Below, one piece after another: positions 35,903 through 43,737 of a stretch of DNA of 60,849 nucleotides. The stretch is from Arthrobacter sp. Bi26 (GTDB lineage: Bacteria > Actinomycetota > Actinomycetes > Actinomycetales > Micrococcaceae), in contig NZ_CAKKMF010000023.1 in the NCBI RefSeq assembly GCF_918697925.1, forward strand, positions 1 through 60,849, in the 5' to 3' direction. The number at the start of each line of letters is the position of its first letter. The stretch's first letter is position 1. Below the pieces are notes generated by a model. It had not been told where the DNA came from. It did not search any database and worked only from the letters and a program-made list of their open reading frames with translations. The position numbers and the translations under genes are program-made.

Positions 35903-37510
35903 TCACATCCGGAACAGGCCGAAGGAGGTCTCCGGCAGCGGGGTGCGGGAGACGACGTCGAGCGCCAGTCCCAGGACGGTGCGGGTGTCCGCGGGGTCGA
36001 TCACGCCGTCATCCCAGAGGCGGGCGGTGGAGTAGTAGGGGCTGCCCTGGTCCTCGTACTGGGCCTTGATCGGGGCCTTGAACGCTTCCTCGTCCGCGGC
36101 GGACCATTCCTCGCCGCGGGCCTCGTACTGGTCCCGCTTCACGGTGGCCAGCACGCTGGAGGCCTGGTTCCCGCCCATCACGGAAATCCGGGACGCCGGC
36201 CACATCCACAGGAAGCGCGGCGAATAGGCCCGACCGCACATGGAGTAGTTCCCCGCGCCGAAGGACCCGCCGATCACCACGGTCAGTTTGGGGACGCGGG
36301 CGGTGGCGACGGCGGTGACCATCTTGGCGCCGTTCTTGGCGATGCCGCCCTGCTCGTAGTCCTTGCCGACCATGAAGCCGGAGAGGTTCTGCAGGAAGAT
36401 CAGCGGGATGCCGCGCTGATCGCAGAGTTCGATGAAGTGCGCGCCCTTGAGTGAGGACTCGCTGAACAGCACCCCGTTGTTCGCCACGATCCCCACCGGG
36501 TGGCCGTGCAGCTTGGCGAAGCCCGTGACCAAGGTGGTGCCGTAGTTCTTCTTGAACTCGTGGAACCTGCTGCCGTCCACAAGCCGGGCAATGACCTCAC
36601 GCACGTCATACTGGGCGTTGACGTCCGTGGGAACGGCGCCGTAGAGCTCCTCCGGGTCGGCGACGGGTTCGACGACGGTATCCACGTCCCAGACGGGGGC
36701 GGCGGGCCGGGGCAGGGTGGAGACGATGTCGCGGACGATCTGGAGGGCATGCTCATCGTTCTCGGCCAGGTGGTCCGTGACTCCGGAGATCTTCGAGTGC
36801 ACGTCGCCGCCGCCGAGTTCCTCGGCCGTGACGATCTCGCCGATCGCGGCCTTCACCAGCGGCGGGCCGCCCAGGAAGATGGTGCCCTGGTTGCGGACAA
36901 TCACGGTCTCGTCGCTCATCGCCGGGACATAGGCGCCGCCGGCGGTGCAGGAGCCCATGACGGAGGCGATCTGCGGGATCTTCGCCGCGGACATCCTTGC
37001 CTGGTTGAAGAAGATCCGGCCGAAGTGTTCCTTGTCCGGGAAGACCTCGTCCTGCTTAGGCAGGAACGCGCCGCCGGAATCCACGAGATAGATGCAGGGC
37101 AGCCGGTTCTCCAGGGCGATTTCCTGCGCCCGGAGATGCTTCTTGACCGTCATCGGGTAGTAGGTGCCGCCCTTGACCGTGGCGTCGTTGGAAATGACCA
37201 GCACCTGCCGGCCGTGCACCAGGCCGATCCCGGCTATGACGCCGGCACCGGGCGAGTCGCCGTCGTACATCCCGTCCGCCGCCAGCGGGGCGATCTCCAG
37301 GAAGGGGCTGCCGTCGTCCAGCAGCCGGTCGATGCGCTCGCGCGGCAGGAGCTTGCCGCGCGCAACGTGGCGTTCCCGGGACTTTGCCGGCCCGCCCAGC
37401 GCTGCAGCGGCGAGCCGTTCCCTCAACTCGCCGGCCAGCCCCAGCTGGGCCTCCCGGTTCGCGGCATAGGCTGTGCTCATCGCATCCACCCGGCTGGCGA
37501 TTGTCTCCAT
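35903..37510 (-). CDS. Acyl-CoA carboxylase beta (carboxyltransferase) subunit
   Basis: About 535 residues from ATG 37510; the frame extends to 37555 without a ribosome site. The crotonase-fold halves show [20 protein letters not shown], then VVSGG-type oxyanion loops as [19 protein letters not shown] and, in the C-terminal half, [18 protein letters not shown]. It transfers the carboxyl group from biotin to the acyl-CoA. The sequence is of the methylcrotonyl-CoA carboxylase type (LiuB/AccD1). It is the first gene of the operon running to the CitE-like lyase, with 7 bases to the alpha subunit gene, and is divergent from a TetR gene. Confidence 0.93.
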   Translation of the reverse strand: METIASRVDAMSTAYAANREAQLGLAGELRERLAAAALGGPAKSRERHVARGKLLPRERIDRLLDDGSPFLEIAPLAADGMYDGDSPGAGVIAGIGLVHGRQVLVISNDATVKGGTYYPMTVKKHLRAQEIALENRLPCIYLVDSGGAFLPKQDEVFPDKEHFGRIFFNQARMSAAKIPQIASVMGSCTAGGAYVPAMSDETVIVRNQGTIFLGGPPLVKAAIGEIVTAEELGGGDVHSKISGVTDHLAENDEHALQIVRDIVSTLPRPAAPVWDVDTVVEPVADPEELYGAVPTDVNAQYDVREVIARLVDGSRFHEFKKNYGTTLVTGFAKLHGHPVGIVANNGVLFSESSLKGAHFIELCDQRGIPLIFLQNLSGFMVGKDYEQGGIAKNGAKMVTAVATARVPKLTVVIGGSFGAGNYSMCGRAYSPRFLWMWPASRISVMGGNQASSVLATVKRDQYEARGEEWSAADEEAFKAPIKAQYEDQGSPYYSTARLWDDGVIDPADTRTVLGLALDVVSRTPLPETSFGLFRM

Positions 37511-37614
37511 TGACTGATTCCGTTCCCTGACCTGCGCGCCGGACCGGCGACTCACGCCGCCCGGCCGTTTCGGTTAGTACCGCATAACTGAGATTTAGGT
37601 TAGTCTCTATTAAC

Positions 37615-37630
37615 TGTGATGTCCAACACA
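37615..37630. promoter_or_regulatory. Near-consensus CRP/GlxR-like box in the TetR/carboxylase divergent region
   Basis: TGTGA-TGTCCA-ACACA matches the CRP-type consensus at nine of ten positions. It lies 105 bases upstream of the carboxylase beta start and 30 upstream of the TetR start. Around 37590-37612 the sequence is AT-richer and promoter-like in both directions. Confidence 0.35.
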
Positions 37631-37659
37631 GGGATCATTCGCAACGAGGGGACGCGCCG

Positions 37660-38331
37660 GTGACCGAGCCCAGCCAGACCGCCCAGCTTCCGTCCGCCCA
37701 GGCAGCCTCCACCCCGGCCCCCTCCACGCAGCGCAGCCAGGCCAAGGCGAACAGGCGGCAGGCCCTCTTGTCCGCCGCCGCTGCGCTCTTCGCCCTCGAG
37801 GGCTTCAACCGCGTTTCCCTGGAGGATCTGGGGGCCGCGGCCGGCGTCAGCGGGCCGGCGGTCTACCGCCACTTCGCCGGCAAGCAGGCCGTCCTCGGCG
37901 CGCTGCTGCTGAGCGTGAGCAAGGACCTGCTCGACGGCGGCCGCAAGGTGGTGGCCGATTCCGACGACGACCTGGCGGCGCTGGGCGGCCTCGTGGCCTT
38001 CCACGTCGACTTTGCCCTGAGCAACCCCGACGTCATCCGGGTCCAGGACCAGGACTTCAGCAACCTGGCCGGTGAGGACCAGGCCGAGGTCCGCACGCTC
38101 CAGCGCAACTACGTTGAACTCTGGGTGGACGTGCTGGCCGGACTGCACGAGGGCACGGAAGCCGCCGAACTGCGGATGCGGGCACATGCCACCTTCGGCC
38201 TGATCAACTCCACCCCGCACTCGGTGCGCAGCCACGGGCGCCGGATCGGCGTCCGCCGCGCCAGGCCGCTGCTGGAAAGCATGGCGCTGGCCGCGCTCAT
38301 GGCACCGGCCGCGCCCGAGCCGCTCGGCTAG
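37660..38331 (+). CDS. TetR-family transcriptional regulator
   Basis: A 223-residue regulator. After a 25-residue Ala/Pro/Ser-rich lead, the HTH is RRQALLSAAAALFALEGFNR and LEDLGAAAGVSGPAVYRHFAGKQ, the standard TetR recognition helix. The C-terminal ligand domain shows no recognisable effector signature. It is divergent from the carboxylase operon, as the TetR gene Rv2506 is near the mycobacterial counterpart, so it likely represses that operon and responds to an acyl-CoA intermediate. GTG 37660 has GAGGGG about nine bases upstream. Confidence 0.9.
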   Translation: MTEPSQTAQLPSAQAASTPAPSTQRSQAKANRRQALLSAAAALFALEGFNRVSLEDLGAAAGVSGPAVYRHFAGKQAVLGALLLSVSKDLLDGGRKVVADSDDDLAALGGLVAFHVDFALSNPDVIRVQDQDFSNLAGEDQAEVRTLQRNYVELWVDVLAGLHEGTEAAELRMRAHATFGLINSTPHSVRSHGRRIGVRRARPLLESMALAALMAPAAPEPLG

Positions 38332-38503
38332 GCAACTCCCCCGCCGCGCAACGCACTCCACGGTTCCGCGTGTCCACGGCGCAGCCCGAGGGCACTTTGG
38401 CGCGGACATGCCGTGAACCAGGGCCCCGCCGTCGAACATTGCCCTTAATGTGCCCCCGGCCGGAAACCACCCCGCCCACAAGACACTCCTGCGGACAACA
38501 ACG

Positions 38504-38543
38504 CTGCCGGCCACCCTTCCTTGGCGGGAAGGGCAGCCGGCAG
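38504..38543. terminator. Strong bidirectional hairpin between TetR and bkdC
   Basis: CTGCCGGC (38504-38511) pairs with GCCGGCAG (38536-38543), and inside it CCCTTCC (38514-38520) pairs with GGAAGGG (38527-38533). The flanks ACAA and TTGT extend it. It sits between convergent genes, 16 bases past the bkdC stop. Confidence 0.8.
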
Positions 38544-38559
38544 TTGTGATCTGGGGTGC

Positions 38560-39978
38560 CTAGACCATCGCCAGGACCATGCCCGGATCGGCCAGCATGG
38601 TCCCGAGGTCCTGCAGGAACCGTGAGCCCTGCTCGCCGTCGACCAGTCTGTGGTCGAAGGAGAGGCTGAGCGTCATGACCTGGCGCAGCGCGACCTCGTC
38701 CTGGTACTCCCACGGCATCTTCCGCACCGCGCCGAGGGCCAGGATGGCTGCCTCCCCTGGGTTCAGGATGGGCGTGCCGGCATCGATGCCGAAGACGCCG
38801 ATGTTCGTGATGGAGATTGTGCCGCCGGAGAGCGCCTCGGTGCCCGTCTTCCCGGCCCGGGCCGTGTCCGTCAGTTCCGTCAGCGCGGTGGAGAGCTCCA
38901 TGAGGGACATCCGGTCCGCGTCCTTGATATTCGGAACGGTCAGGCCCCTCGGGGTCGCGGCCGCGATGCCCAGGTTCACATAGTTGAACTGGACGATCTC
39001 CTGGTTGGCCTCGTCCCACCTGGCGTTGAGCGTCGGGTGGTTGCGTAGCGCGATCAGCACGGCCTTGGACACGAGCGTCAGCGGTGTGAGCTTGTAGCCG
39101 GCGAACGCGCGGCTGGCCTTCAGCCGTGCCAGCAGCTCCATCGTGGGGGTGACGTCAACGGTGAGGAACTCCGTGACGTGCGGTGCGGTGAAGGCGCTGG
39201 CCACCATGGCGGCGGCCGTGAATTTCCGCACGCCCTTGATCGGCGTGCGGGTCTCCCGTTCGCCCCCGGCCGGGACGCGCCCAACTGACTGCGCCCCAAC
39301 TGACTGCGCCGGCGCGCCGGCGAGTTCCTGGGCGGCTGCGGTCAGGTCTCCGCCGCCGACGAAATTCAGGACATCCTCACGGGTGATCAGCCCGTGCTCC
39401 CCCGTGCCGGTCACGGCCTCGAGGTCGACGCCGAGATCCTTGGCCAGCTTCCGCACCGGCGGCGTGGACCGCGGACGCTCCCCCGGCGCCGTTTCGACAA
39501 CCTTGGATTCAAGCGGCTCGGCAGCGCGGACCGGCGCGACGGGCTCGGCGGGTGCGACCGGAGAAGCCGCCGCCGGCGCCGCGAAGGTGCGGGTGCGGCG
39601 GGCCGGCCGGCCGGAGGCTTCGAGGACGGCGCCGTAGCCCACCAGGTTCGGCTCGCGTTTGGCGGCGGCGACTGCACCGGCACCTACGGCGGTACCGGCA
39701 CCGCCGCCGGAATCGCCGGCGCCGTCGTCCTCAATCTCGAAGGACACGATCGGCTTGCCGACCTCGACCACGGTGCCCGGCTGCTCGTGCAGCGCGGCGA
39801 CGACGCCGGCGAACGGCGAAGGCAGCTCGACGACGGCCTTAGCTGTCTCCACCTCGGCGATGATCTGGTTGAGGGTGACGGTGTCCCCTACCGCGACCTT
39901 CCAGGCGACGATTTCCGATTCCGTCAGTCCTTCGCCGAGGTCCGGCAGCCTGAATTCCTTGATCATTGTGGCGCTCAT
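38560..39978 (-). CDS. bkdC: Branched-chain alpha-keto acid dehydrogenase E2 (dihydrolipoamide acyltransferase)
   Basis: A 472-residue E2 with one lipoyl domain (EVETAKAVVEL, lipoyl lysine K47). An Ala/Pro linker follows, then a peripheral-subunit-binding domain (PPVRKLAKDLGVDLEAVTGT), and the CoA-dependent acyltransferase core with H443 and D447 in SFDHRLVDGEQ. It transfers the acyl group from E1-bound intermediates to CoA. Placement after E1 genes, next to a leucine operon and under an Lrp regulator, favours the BCKDH complex over pyruvate dehydrogenase. No E3 gene is in the window, so lipoamide dehydrogenase must be supplied elsewhere. ATGA overlaps the E1 beta stop. Confidence 0.9.
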   Translation of the reverse strand: MSATMIKEFRLPDLGEGLTESEIVAWKVAVGDTVTLNQIIAEVETAKAVVELPSPFAGVVAALHEQPGTVVEVGKPIVSFEIEDDGAGDSGGGAGTAVGAGAVAAAKREPNLVGYGAVLEASGRPARRTRTFAAPAAASPVAPAEPVAPVRAAEPLESKVVETAPGERPRSTPPVRKLAKDLGVDLEAVTGTGEHGLITREDVLNFVGGGDLTAAAQELAGAPAQSVGAQSVGRVPAGGERETRTPIKGVRKFTAAAMVASAFTAPHVTEFLTVDVTPTMELLARLKASRAFAGYKLTPLTLVSKAVLIALRNHPTLNARWDEANQEIVQFNYVNLGIAAATPRGLTVPNIKDADRMSLMELSTALTELTDTARAGKTGTEALSGGTISITNIGVFGIDAGTPILNPGEAAILALGAVRKMPWEYQDEVALRQVMTLSLSFDHRLVDGEQGSRFLQDLGTMLADPGMVLAMV

Positions 39979-40985
39979 CCTTCCAGCCCGCTGAGGGAGT
40001 TGGGGCGGCCCAGGGCACGGTCGACGCCGTCGAGAATCCTGTCAAGGCCCGGCAGGTGGTGCATTTCCAGCTTGGAGTACGGGTACGGAACGTCGAAGCC
40101 GGTCACGCGGACCGGGGCGGCTTCGAGGTGGTAGAAGCAGCGTTCGGTGATGCTCGCGGCAACTTCGGCGCCGAGCCCGCCGGACTGGCCGGCCTCGTGG
40201 GTGATGACCAGCCGGCCGGTCTTGCGGACAGAGGCCTCAAGAGTGGTGAAGTCCAGCGGTGCCAGCGAGCGGAGGTCGATGACCTCGACCGAGACGCCTT
40301 CGTCCGCGGCCGCCAGTGCGGCGTCGCGGGCGGTCTTGACCAGCGGGCCGTAGGCCACGAGGGTGACGTCGTTGCCCTCGATGACCACGCGGGCCTTTTC
40401 CATGGACAGCGCAGCGCTCAGGTCGACGGTCTCGTCCACCTCGCCCTTGTCGTGGTAGCGCCGCTTGGGCTCGAAGTACAGGACGGGATCATCGGAGGCG
40501 ATGGCCTGCTGGATCATGGTGTACGCGTCCTGGGGGTTGGACACGCTGACCACGCGCAGCCCCGAGGTGTGGGTGAAGTAGGCCTCTGGCGATTCCGAGT
40601 GGTGTTCCGGCGAGCCGATGCCGCCGCCGAACGGGACGCGGATGGTGATGGGCATCTTGACCGCGCCCTGGGTGCGGTAGTGCATCTTGGCAACCTGGCT
40701 GACGATCTGGTCGAACGCCGGGTAGATGAAGCCGTCGAACTGGATCTCCACCACCGGGCGGTAGCCGCGGTACGCCAGGCCGACCGCGGTGCCCATGATG
40801 CCCGATTCGGCGAGCGGGGTGTCCACGACGCGGTGCTTCCCGAAGTCTTTCTGCAGCCCGTCGGTGACACGGAAGACTCCGCCGAGGGCGCCGATGTCCT
40901 CCCCCATCAGGATCACCTTGGGATCGTTTTCGAGGGACTTGCGCAGGCCCGAATTGATGGCTCGGGCAAAGGTCATCTGCGTCAT
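39975..40985 (-). CDS. bkdB: Branched-chain alpha-keto acid dehydrogenase E1 beta
   Basis: A 336-residue transketolase-like subunit: MTFARAINSGLRKSLENDPK, VILMGEDIGALGGVFRVTDG, then DTPLAESGIMGTAVGLAYRG and EIQFDGFIYPAFDQIVSQVA, all typical E1 beta blocks. VTHEAGQSGGLGAEVAASI lies in the C-terminal domain. It forms the alpha2-beta2 TPP enzyme with BkdA, decarboxylating the keto acids of leucine, isoleucine and valine. It overlaps bkdA by one base and bkdC by four. Confidence 0.92.
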   Translation of the reverse strand: MTQMTFARAINSGLRKSLENDPKVILMGEDIGALGGVFRVTDGLQKDFGKHRVVDTPLAESGIMGTAVGLAYRGYRPVVEIQFDGFIYPAFDQIVSQVAKMHYRTQGAVKMPITIRVPFGGGIGSPEHHSESPEAYFTHTSGLRVVSVSNPQDAYTMIQQAIASDDPVLYFEPKRRYHDKGEVDETVDLSAALSMEKARVVIEGNDVTLVAYGPLVKTARDAALAAADEGVSVEVIDLRSLAPLDFTTLEASVRKTGRLVITHEAGQSGGLGAEVAASITERCFYHLEAAPVRVTGFDVPYPYSKLEMHHLPGLDRILDGVDRALGRPNSLSGLEG

Positions 40986-42175
40986 CAGCGTGCACCTTCT
41001 TCTGAAGCGGCTTCTGCGGGATCGCCGAAGGAAGCCAGGTAACGGGAGTAATGGTCCTGCTGGCGGTCCAGCCAGGAGTTAGGTGTGCTGTAAACGTGCT
41101 TGAAGATATCCAGCGGCTGCGGCTCGGGCATGTTGATGGTGCCGGCCCGGAGTTCCTTGGCCACGGCGTCGGCCTTCGCGGCGACGGCGGCCTCAAGGTC
41201 CGCGGTCAGCAGTCCCTTGCGGTCCAGCAGCGATTTCACCCGGGAAATCGGGTCCTTGGCGGCCCAGTCCTCGAGCTCGTTGGCATCCCGGTAGCGGGTG
41301 GGGTCATCCGCCGTCGTGTGTGGGCCCATCCGGTAGGTCACGGCCTCGATAAAGGTGGGTCCCCCGCCGTGCCGGGCGCGGTCCAGGGCGATGCGGGTGG
41401 CCGCCATGACGGCGAGGACATCGTTGCCATCGACCCTCATGCTGGGGATGCCGAAGCCTGAGGCGCGGTCCGCCAGCTGAATGTGGGACTGCAGCCGGAC
41501 GGGCTCCGAGATGGCCCAGTGGTTGTTCTGGCAGATGAAGACGACCGGCGCCTGGAAGCTCGCGGCGAAGACCATGGCTTCGTTGACGTCGCCTTCGCTC
41601 GTGGCACCGTCGCCGAAATAGGCCACGGCAACGCAGTCGGCGCCGTCGTTCTGGATGCCCATGGCATAGCCCGTGGCGTGCAGGCTCTGCGCACCGATGA
41701 TGATCTGCTGGGTGGCAACGTTGACGGTGAACGGGTCCCAGCCGGCGGAGGCGTTGCCCCGCCAGGCGCGGACCAGGTCCTCAACCTTCACTCCGCGGCA
41801 GTAGGCCACGCCGTTGTCGCGGTAGCTGGGGAAAACAAAGTCGTCGTCGCGCAGCGCGCGGGCCGAGCCGATCTGGGATGCTTCCTGGCCAAGCAGCGGC
41901 GGCCAGAGTGCCAGTTCGCCCTGCCGCTGGAGGGCAGTGGCTTCGGCATCGATCCGGCGGATGACCACCATGTCCTCGTAGAGCGAGCCAAGCTGCTCGT
42001 CGCTGACGTCCTGGAGCCAGGGATCGAACTCCGGATGGCTGATGCGCTCACCCGCCGGAGTGATGAGCTGGACGAGATCCCCGCCAGTCCGCCTCGTTGA
42101 ATTTTCACTGTTCCCGGGGCCCCCGGCGGAAATGCCGCCCTTGCCCGCGTCGTCGGTAAACACTGTTGTCCGCAC
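40985..42175 (-). CDS. bkdA: Branched-chain alpha-keto acid dehydrogenase E1 alpha
   Basis: A protein of about 390 residues with the TPP motif from GDGATSEGDVNEAMVFAASF to CQNN, the usual GDG-x(26)-NN spacing. SYRDNGVAYCRGVKVEDL and EAVTYRMGPHTTADDPTRYR complete the E1 alpha pattern; the latter holds the phosphorylation-loop region. Start choice: GTG 42175 abuts AGAAG with no spacing. GTG 42163 leaves about eleven bases and may be the true start. It heads the bkdABC operon under a CRP-like box and two Lrp-type repeats. Confidence 0.92.
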   Translation of the reverse strand: MRTTVFTDDAGKGGISAGGPGNSENSTRRTGGDLVQLITPAGERISHPEFDPWLQDVSDEQLGSLYEDMVVIRRIDAEATALQRQGELALWPPLLGQEASQIGSARALRDDDFVFPSYRDNGVAYCRGVKVEDLVRAWRGNASAGWDPFTVNVATQQIIIGAQSLHATGYAMGIQNDGADCVAVAYFGDGATSEGDVNEAMVFAASFQAPVVFICQNNHWAISEPVRLQSHIQLADRASGFGIPSMRVDGNDVLAVMAATRIALDRARHGGGPTFIEAVTYRMGPHTTADDPTRYRDANELEDWAAKDPISRVKSLLDRKGLLTADLEAAVAAKADAVAKELRAGTINMPEPQPLDIFKHVYSTPNSWLDRQQDHYSRYLASFGDPAEAASEEGAR

Positions 42176-42256
42176 CTTCTGACGTCGTCTGACCGGAACT
42201 CGCAGGACTCGTGATCCCGCGGCGCGCCAGCCGCCCGGGCGCCGTTGCCCCGGATA

Positions 42257-42276
42257 ATTGTGACCCTACTCACAAT
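42257..42276. promoter_or_regulatory. Perfect CRP/GlxR-like palindrome upstream of bkdA
   Basis: ATTGTGA (42257-42263) and TCACAAT (42270-42276) are perfect inverted arms around CCCTAC, giving TGTGA-N6-TCACA with one extra matching pair on each side. It is centred about 90 bases upstream of the bkdA start, in the bkdA/lrp divergent region. Confidence 0.6.
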
Positions 42277-42310
42277 GCTCATCGGGTACAACCGCACGTA
42301 AAAATGTTGA

Positions 42311-42362
42311 GCATTATGCACTGTTTGACGCTACCGGACCGTGCTAATCTTGCGCATTATGC
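42311..42362. promoter_or_regulatory. Paired GCATTATGC elements, probable Lrp/AsnC operator
   Basis: The quasi-palindrome GCATTATGC occurs at 42311-42319 and 42354-42362, 43 bases apart, about four helical turns. The context is similar (TTGAGCATTATGCAC and TTGCGCATTATGCAA). The second copy overlaps the start codon of the lrp gene. Such phased sites suit an oligomeric Lrp-type protein that wraps DNA. Confidence 0.5.
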
Positions 42363-42832
42363 AACCCTTGGATGGCACTGACACCCGCCTGCTTTCGGCC
42401 ATGGCCCGGGACCCCCGGCGGACCGTGGTGGCCCTCGCCCAGAAGCTGGGCCTATCGCGCAATACGGTGCAGGCCAGGATGGCCCAGCTGGAGAAAAAGC
42501 ATGTGTTCCTCTCCTTCGAGCGACGCATCAATCCGGTGTCCTTGGGGTACCCGCTGATGGCTTTCATCTCCGTCCACGTCCAGCAACAGAAGCTCGGCAC
42601 CCTGGCGCTCGAGCTCGCCGGGATTCCGGAAATCCTGGAGGGCTACGGCCTGACAGGCTCGGCCGATCTGCTCCTGCGGGTGGTGGCACTCGACGCCGAG
42701 GACCTGTTCCGGATCAACGGCAAGATCCTCGCCTGCGACGGCGTGGACCGGACCGATACCGCCCTGGCGATGGGTGAGCTGATCCCGTTCCGGATTCAGC
42801 CGCTGCTCGAACGCGGATCCGCCGACAACTGA
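42359..42832 (+). CDS. Lrp/AsnC-family regulator (BkdR-like)
   Basis: About 157 residues from ATG 42359. The HTH is DPRRTVVALAQKLGLSRNTV and QARMAQLEKKHVF. The C-terminal RAM/ACT ligand domain has ISVHVQQQKLGTLALEL and LTGSADLLLRVVALDAEDL. It is divergent from bkdABC, the classical position of BkdR, which activates branched-chain keto acid dehydrogenase genes in response to branched-chain amino acids. No Shine-Dalgarno precedes the ATG, so a leaderless transcript is plausible. The frame extends six codons upstream to 42341. Confidence 0.9.
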   Translation: MQPLDGTDTRLLSAMARDPRRTVVALAQKLGLSRNTVQARMAQLEKKHVFLSFERRINPVSLGYPLMAFISVHVQQQKLGTLALELAGIPEILEGYGLTGSADLLLRVVALDAEDLFRINGKILACDGVDRTDTALAMGELIPFRIQPLLERGSADN

Positions 42833-42966
42833 TCGGCTCCTCATCTGTGCCGCGGGCGGCCGCGGCGCTAGGCTGTGTCCGTTGGGTCTTCCTGAGTCCT
42901 TGGGTCCGCGCACGCGGCCCTGCGCAACAGGCAGTGGCTGTCTGGACTGCCGGAAAGGCTTGAACC

Positions 42967-43647
42967 GTGAGCAGTCCCGAGGAACCGCACCGCCCGGTAC
43001 CGCCGCAGCCCGGGCATGAGCCTGCGTCCGGCCACCCGGCGCCCGGTCAGCCGCCCGTTCCGTACTATGCGGCCCCGCCCGGGGCGCCCGGCAACGGTGC
43101 ACCACCCAACTACCCGCCGCCCAGCAACCCGCCACCTGCGAACGGCGCACCGCCGTACTACGGCGGACCGGGGCAGCCGCCGCCATACTACGGCGGCCCC
43201 GGCCAGCCTCCCCCCAAAAAGAGCCGCAAGGCCTTGTGGATCGTCCTCGGGATCGTCGGCGGGGTCCTGCTGCTGGTAGCGGCCGGCGTCGTCATCCTCA
43301 TCAGCGTGGTGGGCGGAGCAACCAACCAGGCACGGGGCATCGCGGACGATTTCACGAAGCTGATCATCGCCGGCGAGGCGAGCACCGCCTACGAGAAGTA
43401 CCTGGACCCCGCCCTCATGCAGAAGATTTCCCCGGAGGAGTTCGCCGCGGGAGTGGAAAGCCTGGAGCTGGACGGCAGCTGTAAACCAAACTTTTCAAGC
43501 CTCAACGTCAGCTCCAACAACGGCTCCAACGCCGCCGACGTCGCGGGTTCCATCGACTGCGACACCAAGCGCGTGGAGCTGGCCTACCGCTTCGAGGGCC
43601 GCGACGAGCTGAAGATGGTGAACATTCGGCTGCGGCCCCAACGCTGA
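42967..43647 (+). CDS. Pro-rich membrane-anchored protein of unknown function
   Basis: A 226-residue protein from GTG 42967. Residues 1-88 are Pro/Gly/Tyr-rich with repeated YYGGPGQPPP. A single transmembrane helix follows (ALWIVLGIVGGVLLLVAAGV, about 90-115). The extracytoplasmic C-terminal domain has about 110 residues and two cysteines that may form a disulfide (GSCKPN and SIDCDTK). The layout, cytoplasmic Pro-rich tail plus helix plus small outer domain, is common in actinobacterial DUF4190/DUF4333-like proteins. I cannot place it in a named family with certainty. The gene is monocistronic and ends at a strong hairpin. Confidence 0.75.
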   Translation: MSSPEEPHRPVPPQPGHEPASGHPAPGQPPVPYYAAPPGAPGNGAPPNYPPPSNPPPANGAPPYYGGPGQPPPYYGGPGQPPPKKSRKALWIVLGIVGGVLLLVAAGVVILISVVGGATNQARGIADDFTKLIIAGEASTAYEKYLDPALMQKISPEEFAAGVESLELDGSCKPNFSSLNVSSNNGSNAADVAGSIDCDTKRVELAYRFEGRDELKMVNIRLRPQR

Positions 43648-43679
43648 CCTCGGAAAACTCTTGCGCGGCCGGCGCCCAT

Positions 43680-43727
43680 CCAACGGCAGGAGCTCCCGTG
43701 CTGCCGCACGGGAGCTCCTGCCGTTGG
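43680..43727. terminator. Perfect 21-bp-stem bidirectional terminator
   Basis: Bases 43680-43700 and 43707-43727 are exact reverse complements (outer end CCAACGGCAGG, inner end CCCGTG) around a 6-base loop. It sits between the convergent membrane-protein gene and actP, and ends 11 bases from the actP stop. Confidence 0.9.
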
Positions 43728-43737
43728 TATGCCGGTC

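Noticed and set aside
33700..36069. A 789-codon plus-strand open frame opposite the carboxylase genes
   Set aside because: The minus strand encodes the biotin carboxylase with all catalytic motifs; the plus-strand product is a compositional shadow.
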